This document shows positions 1-9,277 of a stretch of DNA of 64,000 nt, one piece after another. This DNA is from Eubacteriales bacterium (lineage in GTDB: Bacteria > Bacillota > Clostridia > Lachnospirales > Lachnospiraceae), in the NCBI GenBank assembly GCA_030527665.1, contig JAUNAK010000001.1, forward strand, positions 24,905-88,904, read 5' to 3'. The notes beneath the pieces were generated by a model that saw only the letters and a list, made by a program, of their open reading frames with translations, made no database searches and was not told the DNA's origin. The translations under genes and the position numbers were made by a program. Positions within the stretch are counted from its first letter, which is position 1; each line of letters opens with the position of its first letter.

Positions 1-333
1 AAAGACCAGCTGATTCAGATCCTGCATACCGTACTTTGCATACACCGATTCCAGATTCGCCATGGAATCCGGATTGCAGCCGATCATCAGGCATTTGGCT
101 CTGCCTCCCTTATTCTCCAGAGAAGCATTGGTTGCCAGTGTTGTGGACAGAGCCAGCAATTCTGCCTTCTTCAGCAGCTCACGATCCATCATATCCAGAC
201 CGCGGAGAATACCGATCTCCAGATTTTCTCTGGTTGTCGGGGTCTTGCCGGAGCAAAGTACTTTACGGGTGTCAAAATCGTATACGACCACATCCGTATA
301 AGTTCCTCCGGTATCTACGCCTATTCCGATCAT
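1..333 (-). CDS. Hydantoinase/oxoprolinase-family N-terminal domain protein (partial)
   Basis: Partial gene: only the first 111 codons are inside the window and it continues past base 1. The protein opens with MIGIGVDTGGTYTDVVVYD, the phosphate-binding start of the ASKHA/hydantoinase_N fold, followed by an STTLATNA segment typical of that family. The start ATG has a GGGGAG site about 10 bases upstream and lies 21 bases after the RACo-like gene, so it is probably the last gene of the methyl-corrinoid operon. Substrate cannot be told. Such genes often accompany corrinoid activator genes in Clostridia, so an ATPase-like accessory role in methyl-corrinoid metabolism is inferred rather than a true hydantoinase. 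Confidence 0.8.
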   Translation of the reverse strand, partial: MIGIGVDTGGTYTDVVVYDFDTRKVLCSGKTPTTRENLEIGILRGLDMMDRELLKKAELLALSTTLATNASLENKGGRAKCLMIGCNPDSMANLESVYAKYGMQDLNQLVF

Positions 334-354
334 TTCTTACTTACTCCCCTTCTA

Positions 355-1965
355 TCAATCCTCGACCGCACGCTGAAATTCCAGCTGATCGACAAATACA
401 TCCTGGAAACAGCTTTCTGTTGCCAGCTCAATAAAATCAACCTCTTCCGACATCCGGCAGGCATAATCATACTCATTCCGGTTGATCACTGCCAGTTTCG
501 CTCCTTCTCCGGCCGCATTGCCGATCGGCAGGATCCGCTCCTTCAGTTCATAAGGAATCAATCCGATCTCACAGGCACTCTCTGCATCCATATAAGTTCC
601 GAATGCACCTGCCAGAAATACCTGCTGAATATCTTCGATGCTGATGCCTAGCTTATCGGCCATGATCTCGATTCCCGCAGCGATCGCCCCTTTTGCCAGC
701 TGCACTTCACGCAGATCCTTCTGTGTCAGATAAATAGCTGTTCCGAACTGCGTTTCTTCAGCAGGAATCAGGAGAAATGCCGGCTGTCCATGCACTTCGA
801 TCAGACGGTCCAGTTCCTTTATTGCCAGCGGATCGGCATCCTCTTCGATATCCTCCCGATCACGAAAACCGCCGTAGCAGTTAACAAACCCGTGACGGAT
901 CAGAAAGGCAACTACATCGATCAGACCGGAACCACAGATTCCGACAGGCTTCACCTCGTCCACGATCTCCAGCTCGATACCGTCTTCCTTTTCTTTCAAA
1001 TGACTGATCGCACCGGATGATCCACGCATACCGCATTCGATCTTCGCACCCTCAAATGCAGGACCGGCTGCTGTGGATGTCGTAACCATTTTGGTCTTAT
1101 TACCCATAACCAGCTCACCGTTGGTTCCGATATCGATCATCAATGTCTGCATCTCCAGCTGATCAAAAGCAACTGCCAGCATGCAGCCCACCGTATCCGC
1201 ACCGACAAAGCCGGCAATATTCGGAAGCAGTACGACCGTTCCGTCTTCAGCCATCTGCAGTCCGACTTCCTCCGGTTTCAGCAGCATGCCTTTCTTGACC
1301 GCCGGAATATAGGGAGCATGTACCAGAGAATCCGGAGAGATTCCCAACAACAGATGATGCATACAGGTATTTCCAACGATGGAAACCTGCAGAATATCCG
1401 AACGATCCAGTCCGACCTTTGCACAGGCTTCACCGATTAGGGCATTCAGGGCTTTTACGATGCAGGCACGCATTTCCTGTCCGCCCTTTTCTCCCTCTTC
1501 CAGAACATAATTCGCACGGGAGATCACATCCGCCCCGAATTCATGCTGTGGATTCATGCGGCTGACAGTCAGGATCTGCTTTCCTTCTGTTCCGTCCAGC
1601 AGATAGCCGACAACTGTCGTTGTACCGATATCAAAAGCCATCAGCCAGAACGGCTTATCACGGGAAACTCCGGGCGCAAACAGAACCTGCCTGCTGCTTC
1701 CCCCGGTCAGGATCTGATGGACCTTCTCCTGTGACATCGTATCGACGACCAGATCGCTGTCCACCGGTGTCTGGCAGGACAGAACCTCTCCCTGCTTTTT
1801 TCCCTGCAAAATATTTACTTTACATTTTCCGCATTTCCCCTGGCCGCCGCAGGGAGCATCCGGTTCCAGACCGGCCAGACGTTCTGCTTCCAGAATCGTA
1901 ACACCTGCTTCCACTTCTACGGTCTTATTCTGCGGCTGGAAACGAACCGTATATGTTTTTCCCAT
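355..1965 (-). CDS. RACo-type reductive activator of corrinoid proteins (2Fe-2S plus ASKHA domain)
   Basis: 536 aa. The N-terminal ferredoxin domain (about residues 1-85) has cysteines at 39, 45, 48 and 64 (C-X5-C-X2-C-X15-C), a plant-type 2Fe-2S pattern. From about residue 110 a DUF4445/ASKHA ATPase-like domain follows, starting with FDIGTTTVVGY. In acetogens, RACo proteins use ATP to re-reduce oxidised Co(II) corrinoid proteins to active Co(I). Adjacent genes for a corrinoid protein and a methyl-THF methyltransferase fit that role. GGAGG lies 9 bases before the ATG. A rho-independent hairpin separates it from the corrinoid gene, so it may be expressed below the level of the upstream genes or from its own promoter. 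Confidence 0.92.
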   Translation of the reverse strand: MGKTYTVRFQPQNKTVEVEAGVTILEAERLAGLEPDAPCGGQGKCGKCKVNILQGKKQGEVLSCQTPVDSDLVVDTMSQEKVHQILTGGSSRQVLFAPGVSRDKPFWLMAFDIGTTTVVGYLLDGTEGKQILTVSRMNPQHEFGADVISRANYVLEEGEKGGQEMRACIVKALNALIGEACAKVGLDRSDILQVSIVGNTCMHHLLLGISPDSLVHAPYIPAVKKGMLLKPEEVGLQMAEDGTVVLLPNIAGFVGADTVGCMLAVAFDQLEMQTLMIDIGTNGELVMGNKTKMVTTSTAAGPAFEGAKIECGMRGSSGAISHLKEKEDGIELEIVDEVKPVGICGSGLIDVVAFLIRHGFVNCYGGFRDREDIEEDADPLAIKELDRLIEVHGQPAFLLIPAEETQFGTAIYLTQKDLREVQLAKGAIAAGIEIMADKLGISIEDIQQVFLAGAFGTYMDAESACEIGLIPYELKERILPIGNAAGEGAKLAVINRNEYDYACRMSEEVDFIELATESCFQDVFVDQLEFQRAVED

Positions 1966-2095
1966 TTATAATTCCTCCGCTGAATGTTCAAGTCAAGCTC
2001 CGTGTGCATCTACACGAAGCGCATATCCGTTTCAGCCTCCCGCCGCTGATTCCCTCACTACCCGGAAGGCCGGAGTCATTCCAAAGCGGATATAC

Positions 2096-2124
2096 AAAAA
2101 GCGCCCCGGGATTTCCCGGGACGC
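2096..2124 (-). terminator. Hairpin terminator/attenuator between corrinoid protein and RACo genes
   Basis: GC-rich stem with arms gcgccccggg and cccgggacgc and a 4-base loop. On the minus strand it is followed by five T residues. It lies about 35 bases after the corrinoid-protein stop codon and about 130 bases before the RACo start, so it should end or attenuate transcription inside the operon. Confidence 0.8.
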
Positions 2125-2157
2125 TATACATACGAATGATTCCGCTACAAGATGGAA

Positions 2158-2799
2158 TTATTCAGCGCCAACCAGCTTTTTAGCCAGTACAGCTGCGGAT
2201 GCAGCATCCTCAGAATATCCATCAGCACCGATCTCATCTGCGAATTCCTGAGTGATCGGAGCACCACCAACCATAACTTTGATGTTGCTGCGGAACGGTG
2301 CACCGTTAACTGCAGCTACTGCATCACGAAGAGACGGCATAGTGGTTGTAAGAAGAGCAGACAGCGCTACGATCTTAACATCCGGGTTCTCCTCACAAGC
2401 CTCGATGATCTTGTCGTTCGGTACGTCAACACCAAGGTCGATTACTGTGAATCCTGCGGACTCGATCATCATAGCAACCAGGTTCTTACCGATATCGTGA
2501 AGGTCACCTGCTACGGTAGCGATGATAACTTTACCGTATTTTCCAGCTGCGCCGGAAGCAAGATACGGTTTCAGAACCTCAACGCCGGCTTTCATAGCCT
2601 TTGCTGCAACCAGCATCTCCGGAACGAAGATCTCGTTGTTTTTGAATTTCTCACCTACGATACCCATGGTATCGATCATGCCCTTCTGAAGGATCTCAGC
2701 CGGATCACATCCGGACTCGATAGCTGCTGTAACTGCTGCCGGTACCTTTTTACTTCTTCCACGCTCTACTAAGCTTGCAACTTCTTCAATACTTCCCAT
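2158..2799 (-). CDS. Corrinoid protein (MtgC/MtaC-type methyl carrier)
   Basis: 213 aa. A helical cap domain (about 1-85) is followed by a Rossmann-like B12-binding domain. The signature D-x-H-x-x-G (DLHDIGKN, residues 99-106) supplies the cobalt-coordinating His101; later SALLTT and a GGAP turn are typical of the family. The protein carries the methyl group between a substrate methyltransferase and methyl-THF methyltransferase. The immediate upstream gene encodes the latter and the downstream one a corrinoid activator. No MttB-type substrate methyltransferase is seen in the window, so the methyl donor (betaine, methylated amine or methoxy-aromatic) is unknown. Strong cgcggaggt site before the ATG. 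Confidence 0.93.
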   Translation of the reverse strand: MGSIEEVASLVERGRSKKVPAAVTAAIESGCDPAEILQKGMIDTMGIVGEKFKNNEIFVPEMLVAAKAMKAGVEVLKPYLASGAAGKYGKVIIATVAGDLHDIGKNLVAMMIESAGFTVIDLGVDVPNDKIIEACEENPDVKIVALSALLTTTMPSLRDAVAAVNGAPFRSNIKVMVGGAPITQEFADEIGADGYSEDAASAAVLAKKLVGAE

Positions 2800-3049
2800 T
2801 TTTATACCTCCGCGTATTAAATAAATAGTTTATTATGAATGTCTGTTCCGCAATAACAAATGTCTCTTTCCGCAAGACCGTTATTCAGACATGTCATTTC
2901 GTATAGTTCGAAACATCCGATTGATATATTCGGTGTTCCTTTTGCAATTTTTTTGTTCTGTCTATACCCGAATGCTCTCCGGATACAGGATTTCCGCAGC
3001 ATCTGCTATGCGATCCAGAAATGATCAGACAGCATTTTGCCCGCGATCG

Positions 3050-3865
3050 TTAAGCCTTCGGCTTCGGTCCGTACAGACCATCGCGGAATCCTTCGATGTA
3101 CTCCATACAATACTCATCGTTACCAAGAAGTGCCTCGGTAGCTCTGATTACGCCAAGCAGGTCACGGTTGGTCGGATCGAAGATCGCACTGTCAAGTCCG
3201 GCTTTCATAGCCAGTACAGTGAATCCGATGTTAACCAGCTTACGTGCCGGCAGGTTGAAGGAAATGTTGGAAACAGCACCGGTGATATGAATCGTCGGAT
3301 ACTCTTCACGAATGGTGTGCATAACTTCCTCTACCATTGCGATTCCGTCTTCGGATGTGCAAAGCATCTCGATCAGCGGATCAATATGGATACGGCTCGG
3401 TGCGATACCATACTCTTTAGCCTTAGCCATGATGTTATGGAATACACGGAGACGATCCTCTGCAGATTTCGGAATACCGGTATCGTCGCTGCAAAGAGCA
3501 ACTACTTCCCAGTCAGTATCAGCGATAGCCGGGAAAAGGATATCGATCTTGTCGCCCTCACCGGATACGGAGTTGATCAGACCCGGCTGCTTGCAGTACG
3601 GGAAAACTTCCTTCAGAACCTGTGCACTCGGGCTGTCTACTGCGATCGGAATATCTGTAACTTCCTGAATGCAGTCGATCATCCATTTCAGTGTCTCAAC
3701 TTCTTCTACTTCCGGAACAGATGCGCAGCAGTCGATGAAGCCTTCATCTGCCATAGCCTCAGCCTGGATACGTGCGCGGCGTTTGATCTCCTCTGCGTCA
3801 CGTTTAGCGATAGCTTCTGCAACAGCCGGAATAGAGCCGTTGATTTTTTCGCCAATAATAATCAT
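3050..3865 (-). CDS. Methyltetrahydrofolate:corrinoid protein methyltransferase (pterin-binding domain)
   Basis: 271 aa from the ATG at 3865, chosen because GGGAGG lies 9 bases upstream; the frame is open about 10 codons further but without a site. A single pterin-binding TIM barrel starts IGEKINGSIPAV and has IAVDSPS and GLINSVSGE strands, as in AcsE/MtgA/MtvA proteins, which move the methyl group between methyl-corrinoid protein and tetrahydrofolate. It is the first gene of the corrinoid operon, behind a clear extended -10 promoter. Length matches the family (about 260-290 aa). In acetogens this step feeds the Wood-Ljungdahl pathway; whether this strain has that pathway is not shown here. 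Confidence 0.9.
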   Translation of the reverse strand: MIIIGEKINGSIPAVAEAIAKRDAEEIKRRARIQAEAMADEGFIDCCASVPEVEEVETLKWMIDCIQEVTDIPIAVDSPSAQVLKEVFPYCKQPGLINSVSGEGDKIDILFPAIADTDWEVVALCSDDTGIPKSAEDRLRVFHNIMAKAKEYGIAPSRIHIDPLIEMLCTSEDGIAMVEEVMHTIREEYPTIHITGAVSNISFNLPARKLVNIGFTVLAMKAGLDSAIFDPTNRDLLGVIRATEALLGNDEYCMEYIEGFRDGLYGPKPKA

Positions 3866-3915
3866 TGTTAAAAACCTCCCAAAAATTAGTGTCAAAAAGT
3901 CACTCCACTAAACAT

Positions 3916-3921
3916 ATTATA
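3916..3921 (-). promoter_or_regulatory. Extended -10 promoter of the methyl-corrinoid operon
   Basis: Minus-strand TATAAT preceded by TGG (TGnTATAAT extended -10), about 50 bases before the methyltransferase ATG. No good -35 box is visible. Upstream sequence to 4080 is AT-rich, and no cobalamin riboswitch core was recognised. Confidence 0.65.
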
Positions 3922-4082
3922 CCAAACAATATTCGGATGTACACCTTGTTTTTATTGTATTTTATCCACAATTTTACGATTTCCATGTCTTATTTTGCGT
4001 ACATTTTGACAATATCCCCAAGGAAAACCACATTTTGTTTTGTCACTTTTTTCACAACAAAATCTGCTGATTTTTATCAGAT

Positions 4083-4126
4083 ATAGTAAACGGCACCGGT
4101 AATGCGATTACCGATGCCGTTTACTA
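4083..4126 (-). terminator. Long perfect-stem hairpin after hisA
   Basis: Inverted repeat with about 20-bp arms (atagtaaacggca.cggtaat / attaccg.tgccgtttactat) and a 3-base loop, just downstream of the hisA stop codon. The U-tract is poor on both strands, so it is terminator-like or an mRNA 3'-end stabiliser. Confidence 0.6.
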
Positions 4127-4164
4127 TACTTCCGCTTCTTAAGAAATCATTTTTCCTGAAGCAC

Positions 4165-4977
4165 TTATTCCTGCGCAATATATTCCGTGACTTCTTTAAA
4201 CTTCATTTCACCTCCGAACAGATCCAGTGCACTGCCGATCGTTACGTGGATCAGTCCCATTCCGGCTTCTTTCAGCCACCGGAGATCCTCGAAACTGCCC
4301 ACACCTCCTGCATATGTGATTGGAAACGCTCTGCCTGCCGGATCTTTTTCCGCCAGTTTCTCTGCCGCTTCGGTCAGCAGGCTTACCAGCTCCCGCTCTA
4401 CCCCGTTAGCCTTTCCTTCCACATCCGCAGCATGGATCAGAAATTCATCACAGCATTCTGCCAGTTCTGCCAATGCATCCACGGTTACTTCCATATCCGT
4501 AAACTTCTGCCAGCGATCGGTGACTACATAGTATTTTCCGTCTCTCTTCCGGCAGCTGAGATCAAGGACCAGCTGCTCTTTCCCGCAGACGGAGACCATC
4601 TTTTTCAGGTTTTCCCGATTGATCTGCCCATCCTTAAATACATACGAGGTTACGATCACATGACTGGCACCGGCCTCCAGAAATTCACCGGCTGTCTCAG
4701 GTGTGATTCCGCCGCCAACCTGTATACCGCCCGGCCACGCACGCAGTGCAGCCAGTGCCTGCGCCTTTGTTTCCCGATAATATTCGGAAGTAACCGGATT
4801 CAGCAGAATGATATGGCCGTTTCTTAACCCGTACTTCTTGTAAAGCTCCGCATAAAACACAGAATCCTGCTCCGATACAAAATTTTCCGCAGCAAAATCC
4901 CCCTCATCCCTGAGCGTTCCGCCGACGATCTGTTTTACTTTTCCGTTATGAATATCAATACAAGGTCTGAATTCCAT
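4165..4977 (-). CDS. hisA: HisA-type phosphoribosylformimino-AICAR-P isomerase (eukaryote-like form)
   Basis: 270 aa from the ATG at 4977 (AGGAAGG 5-6 bases upstream). It opens with EFRPCIDIHNGKVKQIVGG, whose Asp is the catalytic residue of the HisA barrel, and carries GGGI, VDLSCRK and a late YAGGVGSFEDL phosphate-binding strand. The sequence fits the HIS6/hisA_euk branch rather than the usual bacterial HisA. It performs the fourth step of histidine biosynthesis (Amadori isomerisation of ProFAR). It stands alone, away from a his operon, between asnS and the corrinoid operon, with terminators on both sides. Confidence 0.88.
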   Translation of the reverse strand: MEFRPCIDIHNGKVKQIVGGTLRDEGDFAAENFVSEQDSVFYAELYKKYGLRNGHIILLNPVTSEYYRETKAQALAALRAWPGGIQVGGGITPETAGEFLEAGASHVIVTSYVFKDGQINRENLKKMVSVCGKEQLVLDLSCRKRDGKYYVVTDRWQKFTDMEVTVDALAELAECCDEFLIHAADVEGKANGVERELVSLLTEAAEKLAEKDPAGRAFPITYAGGVGSFEDLRWLKEAGMGLIHVTIGSALDLFGGEMKFKEVTEYIAQE

Positions 4978-5060
4978 ATTTTTTCCTTCCTGTACGCACA
5001 TACCTGTCCTGCAGGCTCTGCTATATTTCAAGTCGAGCTCTGCCGACTCTCACCTGAACG

Positions 5061-5096
5061 AAAAAGAGAAGAGCCCCGGTGCCTCTTCTCTTTTTT
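5061..5096 (-). terminator. Bidirectional terminator between asnS and hisA
   Basis: Stem arms aaaaagagaagag and ctcttctcttttt around an 8- to 9-base GC-rich loop, with T-tracts in both directions. It lies about 70 bases downstream of the asnS stop codon. Confidence 0.88.
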
Positions 5097-5167
5097 CAGT
5101 CATCCATTTTGATTTGTACGCTATGCAGCGAAACCCAATGCGGTTCCGCCTGCAGTTCATGCAGTTC

Positions 5168-6562
5168 TTACAGCTCGCAGTGTCCGACCGTTCTCGGGAA
5201 CGGAAGGACGTCACGAATATTGGATACACCGGTAAGATACATCACGCATCTCTCAAAGCCCAGACCGAAGCCGGCATGACGGGTCGTTCCGAAACGGCGA
5301 AGATCCAGATAGAACTCATAGCCTTCGGTACCCATGCCAAGTTCTTCCATTCTCTTTGTCAGAACTTCCAGATCTTCCTCTCTCTGGCTTCCGCCGATGA
5401 TCTCACCGATGCCCGGTACCAGACAGTCCATAGCGGCAACGGTTTTTCCATCCGGATTCAGCTTCATGTAGAAAGCCTTGATCTCCTTCGGGTAATCGGT
5501 AACGAATACCGGTTTCTTGAAGATCTGCTCGGTCAGATATCTCTCATGCTCGGTCTGCAGATCACAGCCCCAGCTTACTTTGTAATCGAATTCATCGTTA
5601 TGCTCTTCCAGCAGACGAATAGCTTCTGTATAGGTAACTCTGCCGAAGTCAGAGTTTACAACGTGATTCAGTCTCTCCAGAAGTCCCTTATCCACAAACT
5701 GGTTGAAGAAACGCATCTCTTCCGGAGCATTCTCCAGAACATAGTTGATCACATATTTGATCATAGACTCTGCCAGTACCATGTCGTCCTGCAGATCGGC
5801 AAATGCGATCTCCGGCTCGATCATCCAGAACTCTGCTGCATGACGGGTCGTGTTGGAGTTTTCCGCACGGAAGGTCGGTCCGAAGGTATAAATATTGCGG
5901 AATGCCTGTGCGAAGGTCTCGCCGTTCAGCTGTCCACTTACGGTCAGGTTGGTGGATTTCTTGAAGAAGTCCTGGCTGTAATCGATGCTGCCGTCCTCAC
6001 ATCTCGGCGGATCTGCCGGATCGATGGTTGTTACACGGAACATCTCACCAGCACCCTCTGCATCACTGGATGTGATCAGCGGTGTGTGTACATAAACAAA
6101 ATCTCTTTCCTGGAAGAATTTGTGGATCGCATAAGCGGTCAGGGAACGTACACGGAATACAGCCTGGAACATATTGGTTCTCGGACGAAGGTGAGAGATC
6201 GTTCTCAGATACTCCATGGTGTGGCGTTTCTTCTGCAGCGGGTAATCCGGAGCAGACATGCCTTCAACAACCACACTGTCAGCCTGGATCTCAAACGGCT
6301 GTTTTGCATTCGGTGTACGAACAAGTGTACCTTCCACAATAACAGCTGCGCCTGCATTCAGTCCGCGGATCGCCTCATAGTTCTCGGTATCTCCACTGTA
6401 AACGATCTGCAGTGTCTCGAAGAAAGTACCGTCATGCAGAACGATGAATCCAAAATTCTTGGAATCACGAATGCTGCGTACCCAGCCGCCGACGGTGATC
6501 TTCTGATCGGCATATTTCTCGGTTTCTCTGTATATTTCTCTTACTGTTACCAGTTTTTCCAT
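5168..6562 (-). CDS. asnS: Asparagine--tRNA ligase
   Basis: 464 aa class IIb synthetase that charges tRNA-Asn in the cytoplasm. An N-terminal OB-fold anticodon domain ([22 protein letters not shown], shown here in two parts: [11 protein letters not shown] then [11 protein letters not shown]) spans about residues 15-110. The catalytic core has motif 2 ([15 protein letters not shown]) and motif 3 ([15 protein letters not shown], then [11 protein letters not shown] at the C terminus). Length matches bacterial AsnRS. No T-box leader was found upstream. An extended -10 promoter sits 55 bases before the ATG. Confidence 0.97.
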   Translation of the reverse strand: MEKLVTVREIYRETEKYADQKITVGGWVRSIRDSKNFGFIVLHDGTFFETLQIVYSGDTENYEAIRGLNAGAAVIVEGTLVRTPNAKQPFEIQADSVVVEGMSAPDYPLQKKRHTMEYLRTISHLRPRTNMFQAVFRVRSLTAYAIHKFFQERDFVYVHTPLITSSDAEGAGEMFRVTTIDPADPPRCEDGSIDYSQDFFKKSTNLTVSGQLNGETFAQAFRNIYTFGPTFRAENSNTTRHAAEFWMIEPEIAFADLQDDMVLAESMIKYVINYVLENAPEEMRFFNQFVDKGLLERLNHVVNSDFGRVTYTEAIRLLEEHNDEFDYKVSWGCDLQTEHERYLTEQIFKKPVFVTDYPKEIKAFYMKLNPDGKTVAAMDCLVPGIGEIIGGSQREEDLEVLTKRMEELGMGTEGYEFYLDLRRFGTTRHAGFGLGFERCVMYLTGVSNIRDVLPFPRTVGHCEL

Positions 6563-6616
6563 ATTATCAGCTTCTCCTGTATCAAAAATTCAGTTTTGGT
6601 ATTCAAACATTCCTTC

Positions 6617-6622
6617 ATTATA
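6617..6622 (-). promoter_or_regulatory. Promoter -10 of asnS
   Basis: Minus-strand CTGTTATAAT, an extended -10 (TGnTATAAT), 55 bases before the asnS ATG; the -35 region is weak. Confidence 0.55.
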
Positions 6623-6661
6623 ACAGAACATCCCCCACATGAAAGAGGAAAATGCGCTTTT

Positions 6662-9121
6662 TTATTTTTTCATATAGGTCAGGAACTTATTGCCCTGGGT
6701 AATGAACTCTGCCATCGAGTCATCCGAGGCGATGGCCTTCGGTGATTTGCCCGGTCTGTACACCCAGATATTGTCCGGATCATATCCAAGAATCAGATAG
6801 GTCTGCTCTCTTCCCTTCGCAATGACCGGATATCCTTTCGCAAGCATATACTTCAGACTTTCCTGTGAACATCCGGCAAGATCAAGAACCTCATAGGAAT
6901 CTCCCAGCGTATCCTTCAGTGCCTGCACATCCATACCCACGTCTACAACACCTTCCGGCAGCAGAGCCGAATCGATGGTATAGGCCGATTTCCAGTTGCC
7001 TCGCTCCCAGGTATACTGCTGCCGGCTGTTAAGCACAACGCCGGATGCGGCATCCGCAGCCTGAATTGCCAAATTTTCATGCCGGTAAATGCCCAGCAGC
7101 TTGCCGCCGCCGTATACATAATACATATTCTGTGTATTATCCGGCCATTCCAGAATCGTCTCGGAACCGGAATCGGTATACATGATCGATGCCGTCGTTT
7201 CCTCTGCATCCGGTGAGCGCACCGTCTGCGGGAAGGTCAGCAGCATTTTTTCCTGTGTTCGTTCATAAACTGCAGGAACCAGGGTCACACGTTTTTCACT
7301 ATACTCATTATTGACGATCTGATCGGCTCCGGTCTCCTGATAGCCGTTTTTGCCAAGTTTGGAGATCGTCAGCTTGATGCCCTCCTGCTCCTTTACCGTG
7401 GCCGTTACATATTTCTCGCCCGCGTTGTATTCCTTCTTGATCGCCCCGTCGATGCCGGCAATGCTGATCTTATACATACCGCAGATGACACGGCCGCTGT
7501 TATCAACTCGAATATCGGAGATCCGTGCACTTCCGTATACAAAATCCTCATTGATAAATCCACAGGAAATAACCGCTTCGCCTTCTGCTGCAGTGATATC
7601 TGTTTTTTCTCCTGTCTTCAGATTCATGATCGATGCTTTCGATGCAGCACCTTCATTATTTCCGTTGAGCCATGCAACGGTCTCCTGTGAATCCGAAACA
7701 GCAAAACCATCGGACGGAATCGAATCCTCGATAACCATGTAGGATCCGTTTGTCAGATCGATCTTGCACAGCTGCGTTCCCAGAAACAGGAAGAGCTGAT
7801 TATCTTCGCTGATGTAAGACAGCCGTGATACGTTGCTGCTCAGAATCGAATACGACTGGTTCAGCGGAATGAACATTTTCTCGGTTACCGTATCCGAAGC
7901 TGTCGAGTAATAGCAGACAGAAACACCCATGCGCCCTTCATGACTGCCCGAAGCCATATAGCCGTATACAACAAAGGATATATCGCCGTCCTTGCTGACC
8001 TGCTCGATCGCAATATCATGATCGGTGTATTCCTCGCGTACATCCAGTACTCTCTCTGCAGCGGCCGCATCCTGCCGGAAGCTGAATACCCGCACCGTTT
8101 TTCCCGTGTACTGGTTGTAGAGCCAGAGATCTCCGTTGAGTACGAATGCCGCAATATCCGCGTATTCATTGACCTTATAGTTGATATTCCGCGGCTGGAT
8201 ACCGAGATCCATACCGGTATCGTTCTGGAAAGGAAGCTTTGCATCAAAGATCAGTGAACCCTTCCTCTCAAAATTCAGAAGTACAAGTGTCTCATCCGTT
8301 GCTTTTCCCATCCGGTAAAAATCTTCGGCATGGTAATATTCGATATTTCCGGCTGTATTTGCCGCCTGCAGTGTATATTCCATCACAATGCTGATGGTCT
8401 CTGTATTGATCTCCACGATCCGGGGGGTAGCCTCCAGTGCCACCGACGGTTCCAGATTTCCCCAGCCGACCATTTCCAGACTGGAATGCAGATTTACATC
8501 TGCCAGACTGCGGTTCGACATGGTCGTATCCGGTTCGATGTAGTTGATGACCGTATCCGAAGTTGCCTTGTCACAGCTGGTGGTATAGAACCAGATCGCC
8601 AGGTCCAGAAACTTCTGAATGTTGACACCGGAGATCTGCAGCAGACGGGTGTAGTAATAGATCTTCTGCCCGCCATCGGTCTCCACCGTCATCCGAAGCA
8701 TATATTCCTGTCCGCCGCGGATATTGGTCTGAATCGTAAACGGTGCTTTCAGAACGCCCTCTTCCACGGACAGATCCCGGATGTCCCCGTTCTCGACCAT
8801 CGCACCGTCGGTCAGCGATGTTACCTGATAATAGACGCTGGAAATGGTGTTGCCCTTGGTGTCCATGGAAAAAACAAGCGACCGCTCATTTCCCAGCGGC
8901 GTAATGGAAGATCGTTCCGACAGTTCGCGCATCTCCTGTTTATAGCCGAACATTTCGTTGATCCGTGTTTCGTCAAACATCATATATCCAACCGGAAGTG
9001 TCGGATTGCCTGCCGGAACACTTTCACCCGGTATCTTCTTATTTAACTGTATGGTAAAAACGCATACGGCAGCCACAAATATAACCAGCAGTATGCATGC
9101 TGTTCTCAGTATCTTCTTCAT
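6662..9121 (-). CDS. Large membrane-anchored or exported protein of unknown function, C39-like C terminus
   Basis: 819 aa. A single N-terminal hydrophobic helix (about residues 6-25, LRTACILLVIFVAAVCVFT) and no lipobox suggest a signal anchor, with the rest outside the cell. Most of the chain is beta-rich, with repeated WLNGNN-, YVYGGGK- and SYIS-type strands that read like a propeller or sensor domain; no named family was recognised. The last about 90 residues (AKGYPVIAKG, LILGYDPDNIWVYRPG) resemble the C-terminal half of C39-like peptidases, but the usual histidine before the GYD strand is not visible and no clear catalytic Cys motif precedes it, so it is probably inactive. It sits between rluA-like and asnS genes with its own intergenic spaces. 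Function unknown. Confidence 0.75.
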   Translation of the reverse strand: MKKILRTACILLVIFVAAVCVFTIQLNKKIPGESVPAGNPTLPVGYMMFDETRINEMFGYKQEMRELSERSSITPLGNERSLVFSMDTKGNTISSVYYQVTSLTDGAMVENGDIRDLSVEEGVLKAPFTIQTNIRGGQEYMLRMTVETDGGQKIYYYTRLLQISGVNIQKFLDLAIWFYTTSCDKATSDTVINYIEPDTTMSNRSLADVNLHSSLEMVGWGNLEPSVALEATPRIVEINTETISIVMEYTLQAANTAGNIEYYHAEDFYRMGKATDETLVLLNFERKGSLIFDAKLPFQNDTGMDLGIQPRNINYKVNEYADIAAFVLNGDLWLYNQYTGKTVRVFSFRQDAAAAERVLDVREEYTDHDIAIEQVSKDGDISFVVYGYMASGSHEGRMGVSVCYYSTASDTVTEKMFIPLNQSYSILSSNVSRLSYISEDNQLFLFLGTQLCKIDLTNGSYMVIEDSIPSDGFAVSDSQETVAWLNGNNEGAASKASIMNLKTGEKTDITAAEGEAVISCGFINEDFVYGSARISDIRVDNSGRVICGMYKISIAGIDGAIKKEYNAGEKYVTATVKEQEGIKLTISKLGKNGYQETGADQIVNNEYSEKRVTLVPAVYERTQEKMLLTFPQTVRSPDAEETTASIMYTDSGSETILEWPDNTQNMYYVYGGGKLLGIYRHENLAIQAADAASGVVLNSRQQYTWERGNWKSAYTIDSALLPEGVVDVGMDVQALKDTLGDSYEVLDLAGCSQESLKYMLAKGYPVIAKGREQTYLILGYDPDNIWVYRPGKSPKAIASDDSMAEFITQGNKFLTYMKK

Positions 9122-9277
9122 AATAAACCCTTATACCCGCTCTGCAGTCGGATTCCATCGCTTCATTTCCATCTGTATCACAGATTTTTCAGACGATCCG
9201 ATTCTCCCTCTCTGCAGATGCTTTCCAGCTATTATTCTTCTATGATTTCATGCAGGTTTATTTTAACTACATTATGC

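Noticed and set aside
2800-3049. 61-codon minus-strand frame between the methyltransferase and corrinoid genes
   Set aside because: Low-complexity start, no ribosome site, and it sits in a normal operon spacer.
3866-4082. Possible cobalamin riboswitch upstream of the corrinoid operon
   Set aside because: No B12-box or core motifs were found; the region is plain AT-rich promoter DNA.
6563-6661. Possible T-box leader upstream of asnS
   Set aside because: No AGGGTGG-type T-box sequence or terminator is present; metG upstream was checked with the same result.
5114-6745. Long plus-strand frames opposite asnS, hydratase, secA, metG and hom
   Set aside because: They are mirror frames of strong minus-strand genes, lack ribosome sites and have Cys/His/Ile-rich shadow composition.
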